A program made the translations under genes and the position numbers. A stretch of 64,000 nucleotides of DNA from Streptomyces sp. NBC_01214 (GTDB lineage Bacteria > Actinomycetota > Actinomycetes > Streptomycetales > Streptomycetaceae). The DNA lies in the NCBI RefSeq assembly GCF_026340975.1, contig NZ_JAPEOS010000003.1, positions 496,001 through 560,000 of the forward strand. Direction: 5' to 3'. Within the stretch, counting starts at the first letter, position 1; every line of letters begins with the position of its first letter. Under the pieces are notes generated by a model that worked only from the letters and a program-made list of their open reading frames with translations, was not told the origin of the DNA and did no database searches. Below, piece by piece: positions 47,767 through 55,593 of this stretch.

Positions 47767-47833
47767 CGCCGATCGACGGTTGAAGTCGGGCCCGCCGTGG
47801 TACGGCGTGCCCGGCCCTTCCCGTGGGCGGTTC

Positions 47834-48294
47834 CTACTCCGCGGCCGGGACCGGGCGCCGACCGGGCGGGGTCAGCGCGTGGCTGGCGATCACTGCGGCC
47901 TGGACGCGCCGCTCCACACCGAGCTTGACGAAGAGCCGCGAGATGATGTTCTTGACGGTCTTCTCCGCGAGGAACAGCCGCTTGCCGATCTCCCGGTTGG
48001 TGAGCCCCTCGCTGACCATGAGGAGGATCTCCTTCTCCCGGTCCGTGAAGCCGGGAAGCCCCGGCACCTGCGAGTTGTACGTCCAGGATCGCGACCCAGG
48101 GGCGCAGCGCGGGGATGCGGATCAGCGCCTGTTCCGCCGTGCCCCTCACCAACCACGGTCAGGTCGGACTCGGCGTCCAACAGGTCGTGCACCCCTCTGC
48201 GCACGACTTCGTGGTCGTCGAGCAGGAAGATGCTGATGGGAACGGTCGCGCCGCTCGCGCTCGTCGCGTGGGAGTGGGCGCCGCTGCCGATCAT
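47834..48294 (-). pseudogene. NarL/DevR-type response regulator, broken
   Basis: From ATG 48294 a receiver domain begins (PISIFLLDDHEVVRRGVHDLL, with the paired acidic residues). After about 55 codons the frame shifts by one (VVGEG into GTAEQALIRIPALRPWVAILDVQLAG, ending with the phospho-acceptor Asp in ILDV). About 70-80 residues of the receiver are missing. The sense resumes in a third frame in the linker (LPGFTDREKEILLMVSEGLTNREIGKRLF) with a complete LuxR HTH to 47834. Loss of the phosphorylated core makes it non-functional as a response regulator. The family is that of DevR/DosR/OsdR. Confidence 0.9.
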
Positions 48295-48432
48295 GACGCA
48301 ACTCCTTCGCCTGGTTCGTCCTGAACGCACGAACATCGGCATCCTGCCTTCCGTACGGGCCGAACGGGCAGGGCAGATCGCCCCTCATCGGCCTGCCGCT
48401 GCACGCGGCAGGGCCGGTCGGGGCAGAGGAGG

Positions 48433-48448
48433 AGGGACCTTCGGCCCT
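48433..48448. promoter_or_regulatory. Island palindrome, copy 2 (STAS / broken regulator region)
   Basis: AGGGACCTTCGGCCCT lies 107 bp before the STAS start and about 140 bp before the start of the divergent broken regulator. GGGACC-N3-GGCCCT form. Confidence 0.7.
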
Positions 48449-48554
48449 GTCCGAGGGCCCGCCGGGCCTTCCCGAGAGCACTCAGCACCCGATGAACTGC
48501 GGGGCACGGGGAACGGCGCGACTCGACGGAGCCGCACGCAGCGCGGAGGACACC

Positions 48555-48881
48555 ATGACGGCCGCCTCGATTGACCTGAGGACCGTGGCACGCGACGACC
48601 GCGGCCCGAGGATCGCCCTGGCCGGAGAGCTCGACTTCCATACGGCGGGACGAGTGGAGCCACGCCTCGCCGAACTCGCCGGATTCGGCCACCGCAACAT
48701 GGTCCTGGATTTGTCCGGGATCTCCTTCTGCGACAGCTCAGGCATCGAACTCTTCCTCCGGCTCCACCAGCGCTGCCGTAGCGCGGGCATGCAGCTCCTG
48801 CTCTGCGGCGTACCACCCCTGCTGGTCAAGTCCATGCAGGTGCTCGGTGTCGACCGCGGCCTCCCGCTCGCCGTGACGTGA
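48555..48881 (+). CDS. STAS-domain protein (anti-sigma-factor antagonist-like)
   Basis: 108 residues, a single STAS domain. IALAGELDFHTAGRVEPRL (residues 20-38) and VLDLSGISFCDSSGIELFLRLHQRC with the serine in DSSG (about residue 61) that is phosphorylated in SpoIIAA/RsbV/BldG proteins. It would release a sigma factor by binding an anti-sigma kinase. GGAGGA lies five bases before the ATG. No anti-sigma or sigma gene is next to it, so it is an orphan placed in the stress island. Confidence 0.9.
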   Translation: MTAASIDLRTVARDDRGPRIALAGELDFHTAGRVEPRLAELAGFGHRNMVLDLSGISFCDSSGIELFLRLHQRCRSAGMQLLLCGVPPLLVKSMQVLGVDRGLPLAVT

Positions 48882-48913
48882 TCGAGAGGGTGTCCGAATC
48901 CCGCCCCTGGACG

Positions 48914-48929
48914 GGGACCGTTCGGCCCT
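48914..48929. promoter_or_regulatory. Island palindrome, copy 3 (upstream of PNPOx-like gene)
   Basis: GGGACCGTTCGGCCCT lies 79 bp before the next start. N4-spacer form of the motif. Confidence 0.7.
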
Positions 48930-49007
48930 GGTTGTCCCGTGGATCGCGGTGAAGGCTGGGACGCGGAAGCCGCAAGGGCCCATCGGGGCCGGACGAAGGT
49001 AAGCAGC

Positions 49008-49502
49008 ATGGATCACGAAGGCAACCCACTACGGGCCCGAGAGGTCGGTGACATGACAGCCCGCCGCCACATGCGGGAGCTGGACAGGGCCGAGGCCCTG
49101 CGGCTGCTCTCGACGGTGTCCCTGGGGCGCATCGTCTTCACACAGCACGCGCTGCCCGCCGTCCGCCCGGTGAACCATCTCGTCGAGAACGAGGCCATCA
49201 TCGTCCGGATACATGAGGACGGGGCATTGGCCTCTCTGGTGGCACCCGCCGACGCTCCCGGTGTGGTGGTCGCTTACGAAGCGGACGTCATCGATTCCGT
49301 CACGCACCTCGGTTGGAGCGTCGTCGTCACCGGTTATGCGAGGGTGGTGGCAGATGCCGACGAGATGGACCGGTACGCGCACTTGCTGCGTCCATGGGTG
49401 GCGCACCGGATGACCAGCACCCTGCGGATCCGTCCGGATCTCGTCACCGGGTTCCGGCTGGAGGCGGACCCGACGCAGCCCGTGCCCGCGGCCCGGGGCT
49501 GA
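49008..49502 (+). CDS. Pyridoxamine 5'-phosphate oxidase-like flavin protein
   Basis: 164 residues from ATG 49008 (GAAGG upstream); a later ATG at 49053 is also possible. It has a split-barrel PNPOx-like fold: LSTVSLGRIVFTQHALPAVRPVNHLVENEAIIVR (near residues 33-65) and VAYEADVIDSVTHLGWSVVVTGYARVV. Members bind FMN or F420 and are common in DosR-regulated mycobacterial stress genes. The exact activity is unknown. It is convergent with the histidine kinase gene, with a 16-bp gap. Confidence 0.9.
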   Translation: MDHEGNPLRAREVGDMTARRHMRELDRAEALRLLSTVSLGRIVFTQHALPAVRPVNHLVENEAIIVRIHEDGALASLVAPADAPGVVVAYEADVIDSVTHLGWSVVVTGYARVVADADEMDRYAHLLRPWVAHRMTSTLRIRPDLVTGFRLEADPTQPVPAARG

Positions 49503-49518
49503 CGCCGTGCCCCGGTCC

Positions 49519-51237
49519 TCAGCCCCCGGTGGGGAGGGGAGCCCGCCAGACGAGCCTTGCACCCCCGTCATCCGGAGTTTCGTGAGTGAAGGAGCCGCCC
49601 AGGCTCTGCGCCCGCTCGTCGAGGTTGATCAGGCCGCTTCTGCGGCCTTGGGCCGGAATGCCCTTCCCGTTGTCCGAGACGGTCAGCACGATCTCGCCTT
49701 GGCCGGCCTTGAGGGTCACGCCGACCCGGGTCGCCTGTGCGTGGCGGGCGGCGTTGCTGAGCAGCTCGCCCAGCACAGCCATGACGTGGTCGGCGATCTG
49801 CGGTGGTACGTCGGTGTCGAGCAGGCCTTCCATGCTCAGACGCGGCGGGTGGCCGAGGGTGGTGGCCGCGTCGCCGACGGCACGGGCGGCGCGTGCCCGC
49901 AGGCCAGGGCCGCCCTCGCGGTCCTTGGTGCGCAGCCCGAAGATCGTCGACCGGATGATCTTGATGGTTTCGTCCAGGTCGTCGACCGCCCGGCCCACCC
50001 GTTCGGCGGCCCCGTCGTGGTCGACCAGCCGGGCAGCGCTCTGCAAGGTCATACCGGTGGCGAAGAGCCGCTGGATCGCCAGGTCGTGCAGGTCGCGGGC
50101 GATGCGGTCGCGCTCCTCCAGCAGGGCTATCTGCTCGGCGTCCCGGCGCCGCTCCGCCAGCTCCAGGGCGAGTGCGGCCTGACCTGCGAAGGCGACGAGC
50201 GGCTCCAGCTCGCCCTCGCCGAAAGCCGGTTCTCCCGCCGGGCGCGCGAGCAGCAGGACACCTCTGCTTTCGCCGCCCGCGGTGCCCAAAGGGACGGCCA
50301 CGGCGGGCCCCAACCCTTCCTGAACCTGGGACTCAGCGGGATAGCGCTCGTCGGCCCAGGCTTGCACCGCTGTGACGGGTTTGCCGGCCAGGTGCGCCGC
50401 TCCTGCGAGCGTGCCCGCGAAGGGGACGACGAGACCTTGCCTCTCGGCTCCGTCCGCGTCGGCCGCGAACTCCACGACCAGGCCGTCGATACCGGTCACG
50501 GGCATGGCGATGTCCGCGAGGCGTGCCGCGGTGATCTCTTGTGCGCGGCGGGCGATGAGCTCCAGCACCGCCGGGCGCGAACTGCCGGACAGCAGGCTTT
50601 CGGTGATTTCCGCATTGGCCTTGAGCCATCGCTGCTGGCGCTGCGAGCCCTCGTAGAGCCGCGCGTTGTCGATCGCGACACCCGCCGCCACCGAGAGGGT
50701 GGAGATCACCGTCTCGTCCTCGGTGTCGAAGTCGATCCCGCCCCGCTTGTCGGTCAGGTAGAGGTTGCCGAACACCTCCTCGCGGACCCGGATCGGCACG
50801 CCCAGGAACGTACGCATCGGCGGGTGATGGGCCGGAAAGCCGTAGGACGAGGAGTGCGCGCCGAGATCGGTCAGGCGCAGTGGCTCCGGGTGGTGGATGA
50901 CCTCCCCCAGCAGGCCGTGGCCCGCCGGCAGGGGACCGATCTCGGCGATCTCCTCATCCGTGAGCCCCACGGTCAGGAACTGCGAAAGCGTACGGCCGTC
51001 CGGGCCGATCACTCCCAGCGCGCCGTACTCGGCGTCGACCAGCAGCGCGGCCGCCTCCACGATCCGCCGCAGCACCTGGGCGAGATCAAGCTCCCGCCCC
51101 ACAGACACCACGGCCTCCAGGAGGCTGTGCACCCGGTCCCGCGTACCGCGCACTTCGTCGATGCGCACCTGGAGCTCGTCCAGCAGCTCGTCCAGCCGCA
51201 TCCGCGGTACCTGCGTCAACGGATCCCTCACACCCAC
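49519..51237 (-). CDS. DevS/DosT-type haem-GAF sensor histidine kinase
   Basis: 572 residues, close to mycobacterial DosS (578). GAF-A (about 50-200) contains AHHPPMRTFLGVPIRVREEVFGNLYLTDK. Alignment by eye with DosS gives a constant offset of 11, which places His138 opposite the haem ligand His149 and His384 (ARDLHDLAIQRLF) opposite the phospho-acceptor His395. GAF-B runs about 215-360, then HisKA_3 and an HATPase domain (LGELLSNAARHAQA, VSDNGKGIP, GLINLDERAQSLGG). It senses O2/NO/CO or redox and phosphorylates a NarL-type regulator. The nearby regulator is broken. GTG start with GGAGGGG upstream. Confidence 0.95.
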   Translation of the reverse strand: MGVRDPLTQVPRMRLDELLDELQVRIDEVRGTRDRVHSLLEAVVSVGRELDLAQVLRRIVEAAALLVDAEYGALGVIGPDGRTLSQFLTVGLTDEEIAEIGPLPAGHGLLGEVIHHPEPLRLTDLGAHSSSYGFPAHHPPMRTFLGVPIRVREEVFGNLYLTDKRGGIDFDTEDETVISTLSVAAGVAIDNARLYEGSQRQQRWLKANAEITESLLSGSSRPAVLELIARRAQEITAARLADIAMPVTGIDGLVVEFAADADGAERQGLVVPFAGTLAGAAHLAGKPVTAVQAWADERYPAESQVQEGLGPAVAVPLGTAGGESRGVLLLARPAGEPAFGEGELEPLVAFAGQAALALELAERRRDAEQIALLEERDRIARDLHDLAIQRLFATGMTLQSAARLVDHDGAAERVGRAVDDLDETIKIIRSTIFGLRTKDREGGPGLRARAARAVGDAATTLGHPPRLSMEGLLDTDVPPQIADHVMAVLGELLSNAARHAQATRVGVTLKAGQGEIVLTVSDNGKGIPAQGRRSGLINLDERAQSLGGSFTHETPDDGGARLVWRAPLPTGG

Positions 51238-51381
51238 GTACTTCCCCTCCGACGGCTCGCTCGGTTGCCCGATCCACGGTCAGCGTATCGACACGCCCGG
51301 GCCCGATGGGCATCGTTGCACGCGGATGCCAGCCGAGACTGACGTGACCGAAGCGCCGGACGAAGGCGGGGAGGATGCGCC

Positions 51382-51669
51382 ATGGGTCTGAAGAAGGCGG
51401 TCTACGAGGACGAGCTGCTGCGACTCCAGACGGAGCTGATCAAACTCCAGGAGTGGGTACGTGCAGAGGGCGCCCGGCTCGTGGTCGTCTTCGAGGGCCG
51501 CGACGCAGCGGGCAAGGGCGGCACGATCAAGCGTGTACCAGCTCCTGCACGCATGGCCCAACGACGAAGCGGCTGGATGGTCACTCAACTGCAAGAAGAC
51601 CGGATCTCGCTGCCGACTTCGACGGGGGCGAAGCCCCTCGGCGTGTTCTCGATGTCTGTGCCGTCGTAG
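51382..51669 (+). pseudogene. Truncated polyphosphate kinase 2 (PPK2)
   Basis: The start MGLKKAVYEDELLRLQTELIKLQEWV and the Walker A segment VVVFEGRDAAGKGGTIKR (residues 34-51) are typical PPK2. Immediately after, homology is lost: neither the continuing frame (to a stop at 51669) nor the next frame resembles the rest of PPK2, which needs about 200 more residues with the Walker B and lid. So only the N-terminal fifth survives. PPK2 would use polyphosphate to make nucleoside triphosphates. Confidence 0.75.
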
Positions 51670-51782
51670 AGGGGTTCGGCAGGCCGGTGTTCAGGATCGG
51701 GCCTCGAAGCCGGGCTTCTCCCGGTTGCGACGACGCAGGTCCGCGGAACCCTTGAAGCGCCTGCAGTCGACCAGTTGCAGGC

Positions 51783-52052
51783 GTGGGTGCTTTCGATGGG
51801 GAACTGCCCTTTCACGAAGCCGAGTCGACTCCGGCGGGGCAGGCTCTGACCACCAAGGAGGCCGCACGGTTCGGCCTCGGGCGTCCGGCCCGTGACCTGG
51901 TCGCCGATTCACGGGACGCGGGGTCGGTCGCGCAGGACGGCTGCTGTACGTGCCGGTCACTGGTGGGCGGCGCGTTCTTGGGCGCCGTTACGCACGCCGC
52001 ACGGCGCCACTGCCGGCCGCTCGTGGCCGTCGCACCGCACGCAGACGTCTGA
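51783..52052 (+). pseudogene. Decayed universal stress protein C-terminal fragment
   Basis: The frame is open for 89 codons. Its second half, GRPARDLVADSRDAG ... GGAFLGAVTHAARRHCRPLVAVAPH, resembles the end of UspA domains (GRPA..LV..S.DA; G..LGSV.HA.L..A.CPV.VVPH) with poor conservation and loss of the ATP-binding glycines. It is best read as a remnant. Between here and the PPK2 fragment I see nothing else. Confidence 0.4.
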
Positions 52053-52086
52053 CCGAGGGTTCGCCCCGACGCGTTCGGTTCCGACC

Positions 52087-52122
52087 GTCGCTGCGCAGGG
52101 CCGAAAGGCCCTGCGCAGCGAC
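52087..52122. promoter_or_regulatory. 16-bp hairpin with GAAA loop containing an island palindrome, upstream of arc operon
   Basis: GTCGCTGCGCAGGGCC (52087-52102) pairs exactly with 52107-52122 across a GAAA loop. Its core AGGGCCGAAAGGCCCT (52097-52112) fits the island motif GGGnCC-N4-GGCCCT. It lies 186 bp before the arcA start, so it may be both the terminator of the decayed unit upstream and an operator. Confidence 0.75.
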
Positions 52123-52307
52123 CGAACGGGACCTCCCGGAGAGTGCCGACCGGCCCGCCACCAGGGACTGTTGCCGCCGGGCATGAGGGGGCGCAAGTGA
52201 CAGAGTTCAAGTGCTCCCCGAGGCGCCCCCAGAGGGCGCCCGGCCGGGCGCACATCCCATTACGGCGCCTGTCGAGCGCACCTTCCGTCTCACCTCCGGG
52301 GGACCCC

Positions 52308-53531
52308 ATGACGTTTCACGTCGACTCCGAGACCGGCCGGCTGCGGCAGGTCATCCTGCACCGCCCCGACCGCGAAATGACACGCCTCACACCCACCAAC
52401 AAGGACGAGCTTCTCTTCGACGACGTGCTGTGGGCCAAGCGCGCCCGCGACGAGCACGACGCGTTCGCCGATGTCCTGCGGGACCGCGGAGTGCGCGTGC
52501 ACCTCCTCGCCGACCTGCTCACCGAGACGTTGGACGGCATTGAGGCGCGGCAGCTCGTGCTGGACCGGGTCTTCGACGAACGCGAGTTCGGCATCCTCGG
52601 CACCGACCGGCTCCGCACGCACTTCGACTCCCTGGAGCCGGCCGCCCTGACCGCCTGCCTCATCGGCGGTGTCACCAAGGCGGAACTGCTCGAGCGCACG
52701 GGCCCGATACCGAGCGTACGACTGCACGCCATGGCGCCCGACGACTTCCTCCTCGCGCCGCTGCCCAACCATCTGTTCACCCGCGACACCTCGTGCTGGG
52801 TGTACGACGGTGTGAGCGTCAACCCGATGAACAAGCGGGCACGCCGCCGTGAAACGGTTCACTTCGAAGCCCTCTACCAGCACCACCCCCTCTTCGCGAA
52901 GGGGGAGTTCCACCGGTGGTCCGACGGGCAGGCGGCCTATCCCGCCACCATCGAGGGCGGCGACGTCCTGGTCATCGGCAACGGCGCGGTGCTCGTCGGC
53001 ATGAGCGAGCGCACCACGCCTCAGGCCGTGGAGAATCTCGCCCTGCGCATGTTCGCGGCGGGTTCCGCTCAGCGGGTCGTGGCCGTCAGCCTGCCGAAGA
53101 GCCGCAGCTTCATGCACCTCGACACGGTCATGACGATGGTCAGCGGCGACACCTTCACCCGATACGCCGGCCTCGGCATGCTGCCTTCCTCCACGATCGA
53201 ACCGGGGGCAGGCGGGGAGGGGCTGAGGGTCACCGACCACGCCCCCGAGGACATGGACCGGGCCATCGCCGACGCGCTGGGTCTGCCGTCCATCAACGTC
53301 CTCACCCCGAGCCAGGACCTGCGGTCCGCCGAGCGGGAGCAGTGGGACGACGGCTGCAACGTGCTGGCCGTGGAGCCCGGCGTGGTCGTCGCCTACGAGC
53401 GCAACGTGACCACCAACACCCACCTGCGCAAGAGCGGCATCGAGGTGATCACCGTTCGAGGCAGCGAACTCGGCCGGGGTCGTGGCGGCCCGCGGTGCAT
53501 GACCTGTCCCATCGAGCGTGAGGCCGCCTGA
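52308..53531 (+). CDS. arcA: Arginine deiminase
   Basis: 407 residues. It hydrolyses arginine to citrulline and ammonia, the first step of anaerobic arginine fermentation. The guanidino-group motifs are complete: LFTRDTSCWV (FTRD), EGGDVLVIG, the HLDTVMTM histidine (about residue 269) and the nucleophile Cys397 in GGPRCMTCPI near the C-terminus. The length matches bacterial ArcA. It is the first gene of arcA-arcB-arcC-carrier, 73 bp before arcB. The start at ATG 52308 has GGGGGA upstream. Confidence 0.97.
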   Translation: MTFHVDSETGRLRQVILHRPDREMTRLTPTNKDELLFDDVLWAKRARDEHDAFADVLRDRGVRVHLLADLLTETLDGIEARQLVLDRVFDEREFGILGTDRLRTHFDSLEPAALTACLIGGVTKAELLERTGPIPSVRLHAMAPDDFLLAPLPNHLFTRDTSCWVYDGVSVNPMNKRARRRETVHFEALYQHHPLFAKGEFHRWSDGQAAYPATIEGGDVLVIGNGAVLVGMSERTTPQAVENLALRMFAAGSAQRVVAVSLPKSRSFMHLDTVMTMVSGDTFTRYAGLGMLPSSTIEPGAGGEGLRVTDHAPEDMDRAIADALGLPSINVLTPSQDLRSAEREQWDDGCNVLAVEPGVVVAYERNVTTNTHLRKSGIEVITVRGSELGRGRGGPRCMTCPIEREAA

Positions 53532-53604
53532 CCACCCCTCCCGCGCCCCCGCGTCCCCGTCATCCGCCCGCCGCACACACCCCGTACACATCAAGGAGCC
53601 CGCC

Positions 53605-54606
53605 ATGCACGACGACCTGCACCAGCGCCCGTTCGTCAAGGAACTCGATTTCACTCCCGAGGAGTTCCGCCACCTGCTGGAACTCTCCGCCTCCATCAAG
53701 ACGGCCCGCCGCGAGGGACGCGAGGAACAGCGGCTGCGCGGCAAGAACATCGCCGTCATCTTCGAGAAGACGTCGACGAGGACCCGATGCGCCTTCGAAG
53801 TGGCCGCTCACCAGCAGGGCGCGCACGTGACCTACCTCGACCCGGCCGGCTCCCAGCTCGGGCACAAGGAGTCCATCAAGGACACCGCACGCGTCCTCGG
53901 CCGTTACTACGACGGGATCGAATACCGGGGCAGCGACCAGCGCCTGGTGGAGGAGCTGGCTCAGCACGCTGGCGTTCCGGTCTGGAACGGCCTGACGGAC
54001 CAGTGGCACCCCACCCAGTCGCTCGCCGACGTACTCACCATGTGGGAGCACACCGACAAACCGCTGAACCAGGTGTCCTTCGCCTACCTGGGCGACGCCA
54101 GGAACAACGTCGGCAATTCCCTGCTGATCGTCGCGGCGATGCTCGGCATGGACGTACGCATGGTCGGCCCGCGATCCCTGCACAACGCCTCTGACGTCGT
54201 TGACCAGGCGCGGCGGGCGGCGGCCGTTAGCGGCGCGCGGATCACCCTGACCGAGGACGTGACCGAAGGCGTGGCCGGCGTCGACTTCGTCTACACCGAC
54301 GTATGGCTCTCCATGGGAGAGCCGCCGGAGATGTGGGACGAGCGCATAGCCCTGCTCAAGCCGTACCAGGTGACAGCGAAGACCCTGGAGGCGACGGGCA
54401 ACCCGGCGGTCAAGTTCATGCACTGCCTTCCGGCCTTCCACAACAGCGACACCACCGTCGGCGCCAAGATCGCTGCACGGACCGGCATGACCGCACTGGA
54501 GGTCACCGAGGAGGTGTTCGAGTCCTCGCACTCCATCGTGTTCGACCAGGCCGAGAACCGGCTCCACACCATCAAGGCCGTCCTCGTCGCCACCCTCGGC
54601 GACTGA
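53605..54606 (+). CDS. arcB: Ornithine carbamoyltransferase, catabolic type
   Basis: 333 residues. In this operon it should run towards phosphorolysis of citrulline to ornithine plus carbamoyl-phosphate. STRTRCAFEVAAHQQGAHVTYL holds the carbamoyl-phosphate motif STRTR (about residues 57-61), HPTQSLADVLTM holds the HPxQ motif, and FMHCLPAFH (about 272-280) holds the ornithine-site HCLP. The start NHDDLHQRPFVKELDFT-type (MHDDLHQRPFV) and FNRRHF-free N-terminus match catabolic OTCs. AAGGAG precedes the ATG. The biosynthetic argF must be elsewhere. Confidence 0.95.
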   Translation: MHDDLHQRPFVKELDFTPEEFRHLLELSASIKTARREGREEQRLRGKNIAVIFEKTSTRTRCAFEVAAHQQGAHVTYLDPAGSQLGHKESIKDTARVLGRYYDGIEYRGSDQRLVEELAQHAGVPVWNGLTDQWHPTQSLADVLTMWEHTDKPLNQVSFAYLGDARNNVGNSLLIVAAMLGMDVRMVGPRSLHNASDVVDQARRAAAVSGARITLTEDVTEGVAGVDFVYTDVWLSMGEPPEMWDERIALLKPYQVTAKTLEATGNPAVKFMHCLPAFHNSDTTVGAKIAARTGMTALEVTEEVFESSHSIVFDQAENRLHTIKAVLVATLGD

Positions 54607-54639
54607 ACCGGCATCCCCTCGACCTCCGGAGAACACGTC

Positions 54640-55593
54640 ATGCGTGTAGTCGTCGCATTGGGCGGCAACGCCCTGCTCCGCCGCGAGGAGCGGCCGGACG
54701 CCGCTGTGCAGCTCGCCAATATCCGCGCTGCCGTGTCCGCGCTCGCCCCCCTCGCGCACGAGCACGAACTCGTCATCACCCACGGCAACGGACCTCAGGT
54801 CGGCGTGCTCGCTCTCCAGAGCGCCGCCGACCGCTCCCTGAGCAGCCCCTACCCCTTCGACGTCCTCGGCGCGGAGACCCAGGGCATGATCGGCTACTGG
54901 CTGCTCCAGTCCCTGCAGAACGCCCTGCCCGAACGGCAGGTCTGCGCCCTGCTCAACCAGACCCTCGTCTCCGCGGCCGACCCCGCCTTCACCGACCCGG
55001 CCAAATTCGTGGGCCCGGTCTACGACCGGACCGAAGCGGAGCGACTGGCCGCCGAACGCGGCTGGACGGTCAAGCAGGACGGCGCCCACTGGCGACGCGT
55101 CGTACCGTCCCCCCGTCCACAACGCGTCGTGGAGACCCGGCTCATCCGGCTGCTGCTCAACTCGGGAGCGGTGGCTGTGTGCGCAGGAGGCGGCGGCGTG
55201 CCGGTGATCCGTGACGAACAGGGGCAGCTGACCGGCGTCGAAGCCGTGGTGGACAAGGACCTCACCGCCGCCCTCCTGGCCGAGGCGCTCGACGCCGACG
55301 CGCTCCTGCTGCTCACGGACGTTCCCCACGTCTCGCTCGGCTACGGCACCCCCGGCGCCGAGCCCGTCGGACGGACCACGCCCGCGGCCCTGAGAGCCCA
55401 GCAGTTCCCCGCCGGATCCATGGGACCCAAGGTCGACGCCGTGTGCCGGTTCGTCGAGCTCACCGGCGGAATGGCGGCCATCGGCGCTCTCGAAGACGTC
55501 CGAGCCATCCTCGACGGAGCCGCCGGCACCGTCGTCACACCCAGCGGCGGCTACCGCGAAGCCCGCCACGACGGAACACAGGACCTGACATGA
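54640..55593 (+). CDS. arcC: Carbamate kinase
   Basis: 317 residues. It transfers phosphate from carbamoyl-phosphate to ADP, yielding the ATP of the arginine deiminase pathway. MRVVVALGGNALLRR is the N-terminal motif, ITHGNGPQVGVLALQ follows, and GGGGVPVIRDEQGQLTGVEAVVDKDLTAALLAE (about residue 187 on) is the nucleotide and Lys-containing site. GGAGAA lies ten bases before the ATG. The stop overlaps the carrier start by four bases (ATGA). Confidence 0.97.
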   Translation: MRVVVALGGNALLRREERPDAAVQLANIRAAVSALAPLAHEHELVITHGNGPQVGVLALQSAADRSLSSPYPFDVLGAETQGMIGYWLLQSLQNALPERQVCALLNQTLVSAADPAFTDPAKFVGPVYDRTEAERLAAERGWTVKQDGAHWRRVVPSPRPQRVVETRLIRLLLNSGAVAVCAGGGGVPVIRDEQGQLTGVEAVVDKDLTAALLAEALDADALLLLTDVPHVSLGYGTPGAEPVGRTTPAALRAQQFPAGSMGPKVDAVCRFVELTGGMAAIGALEDVRAILDGAAGTVVTPSGGYREARHDGTQDLT

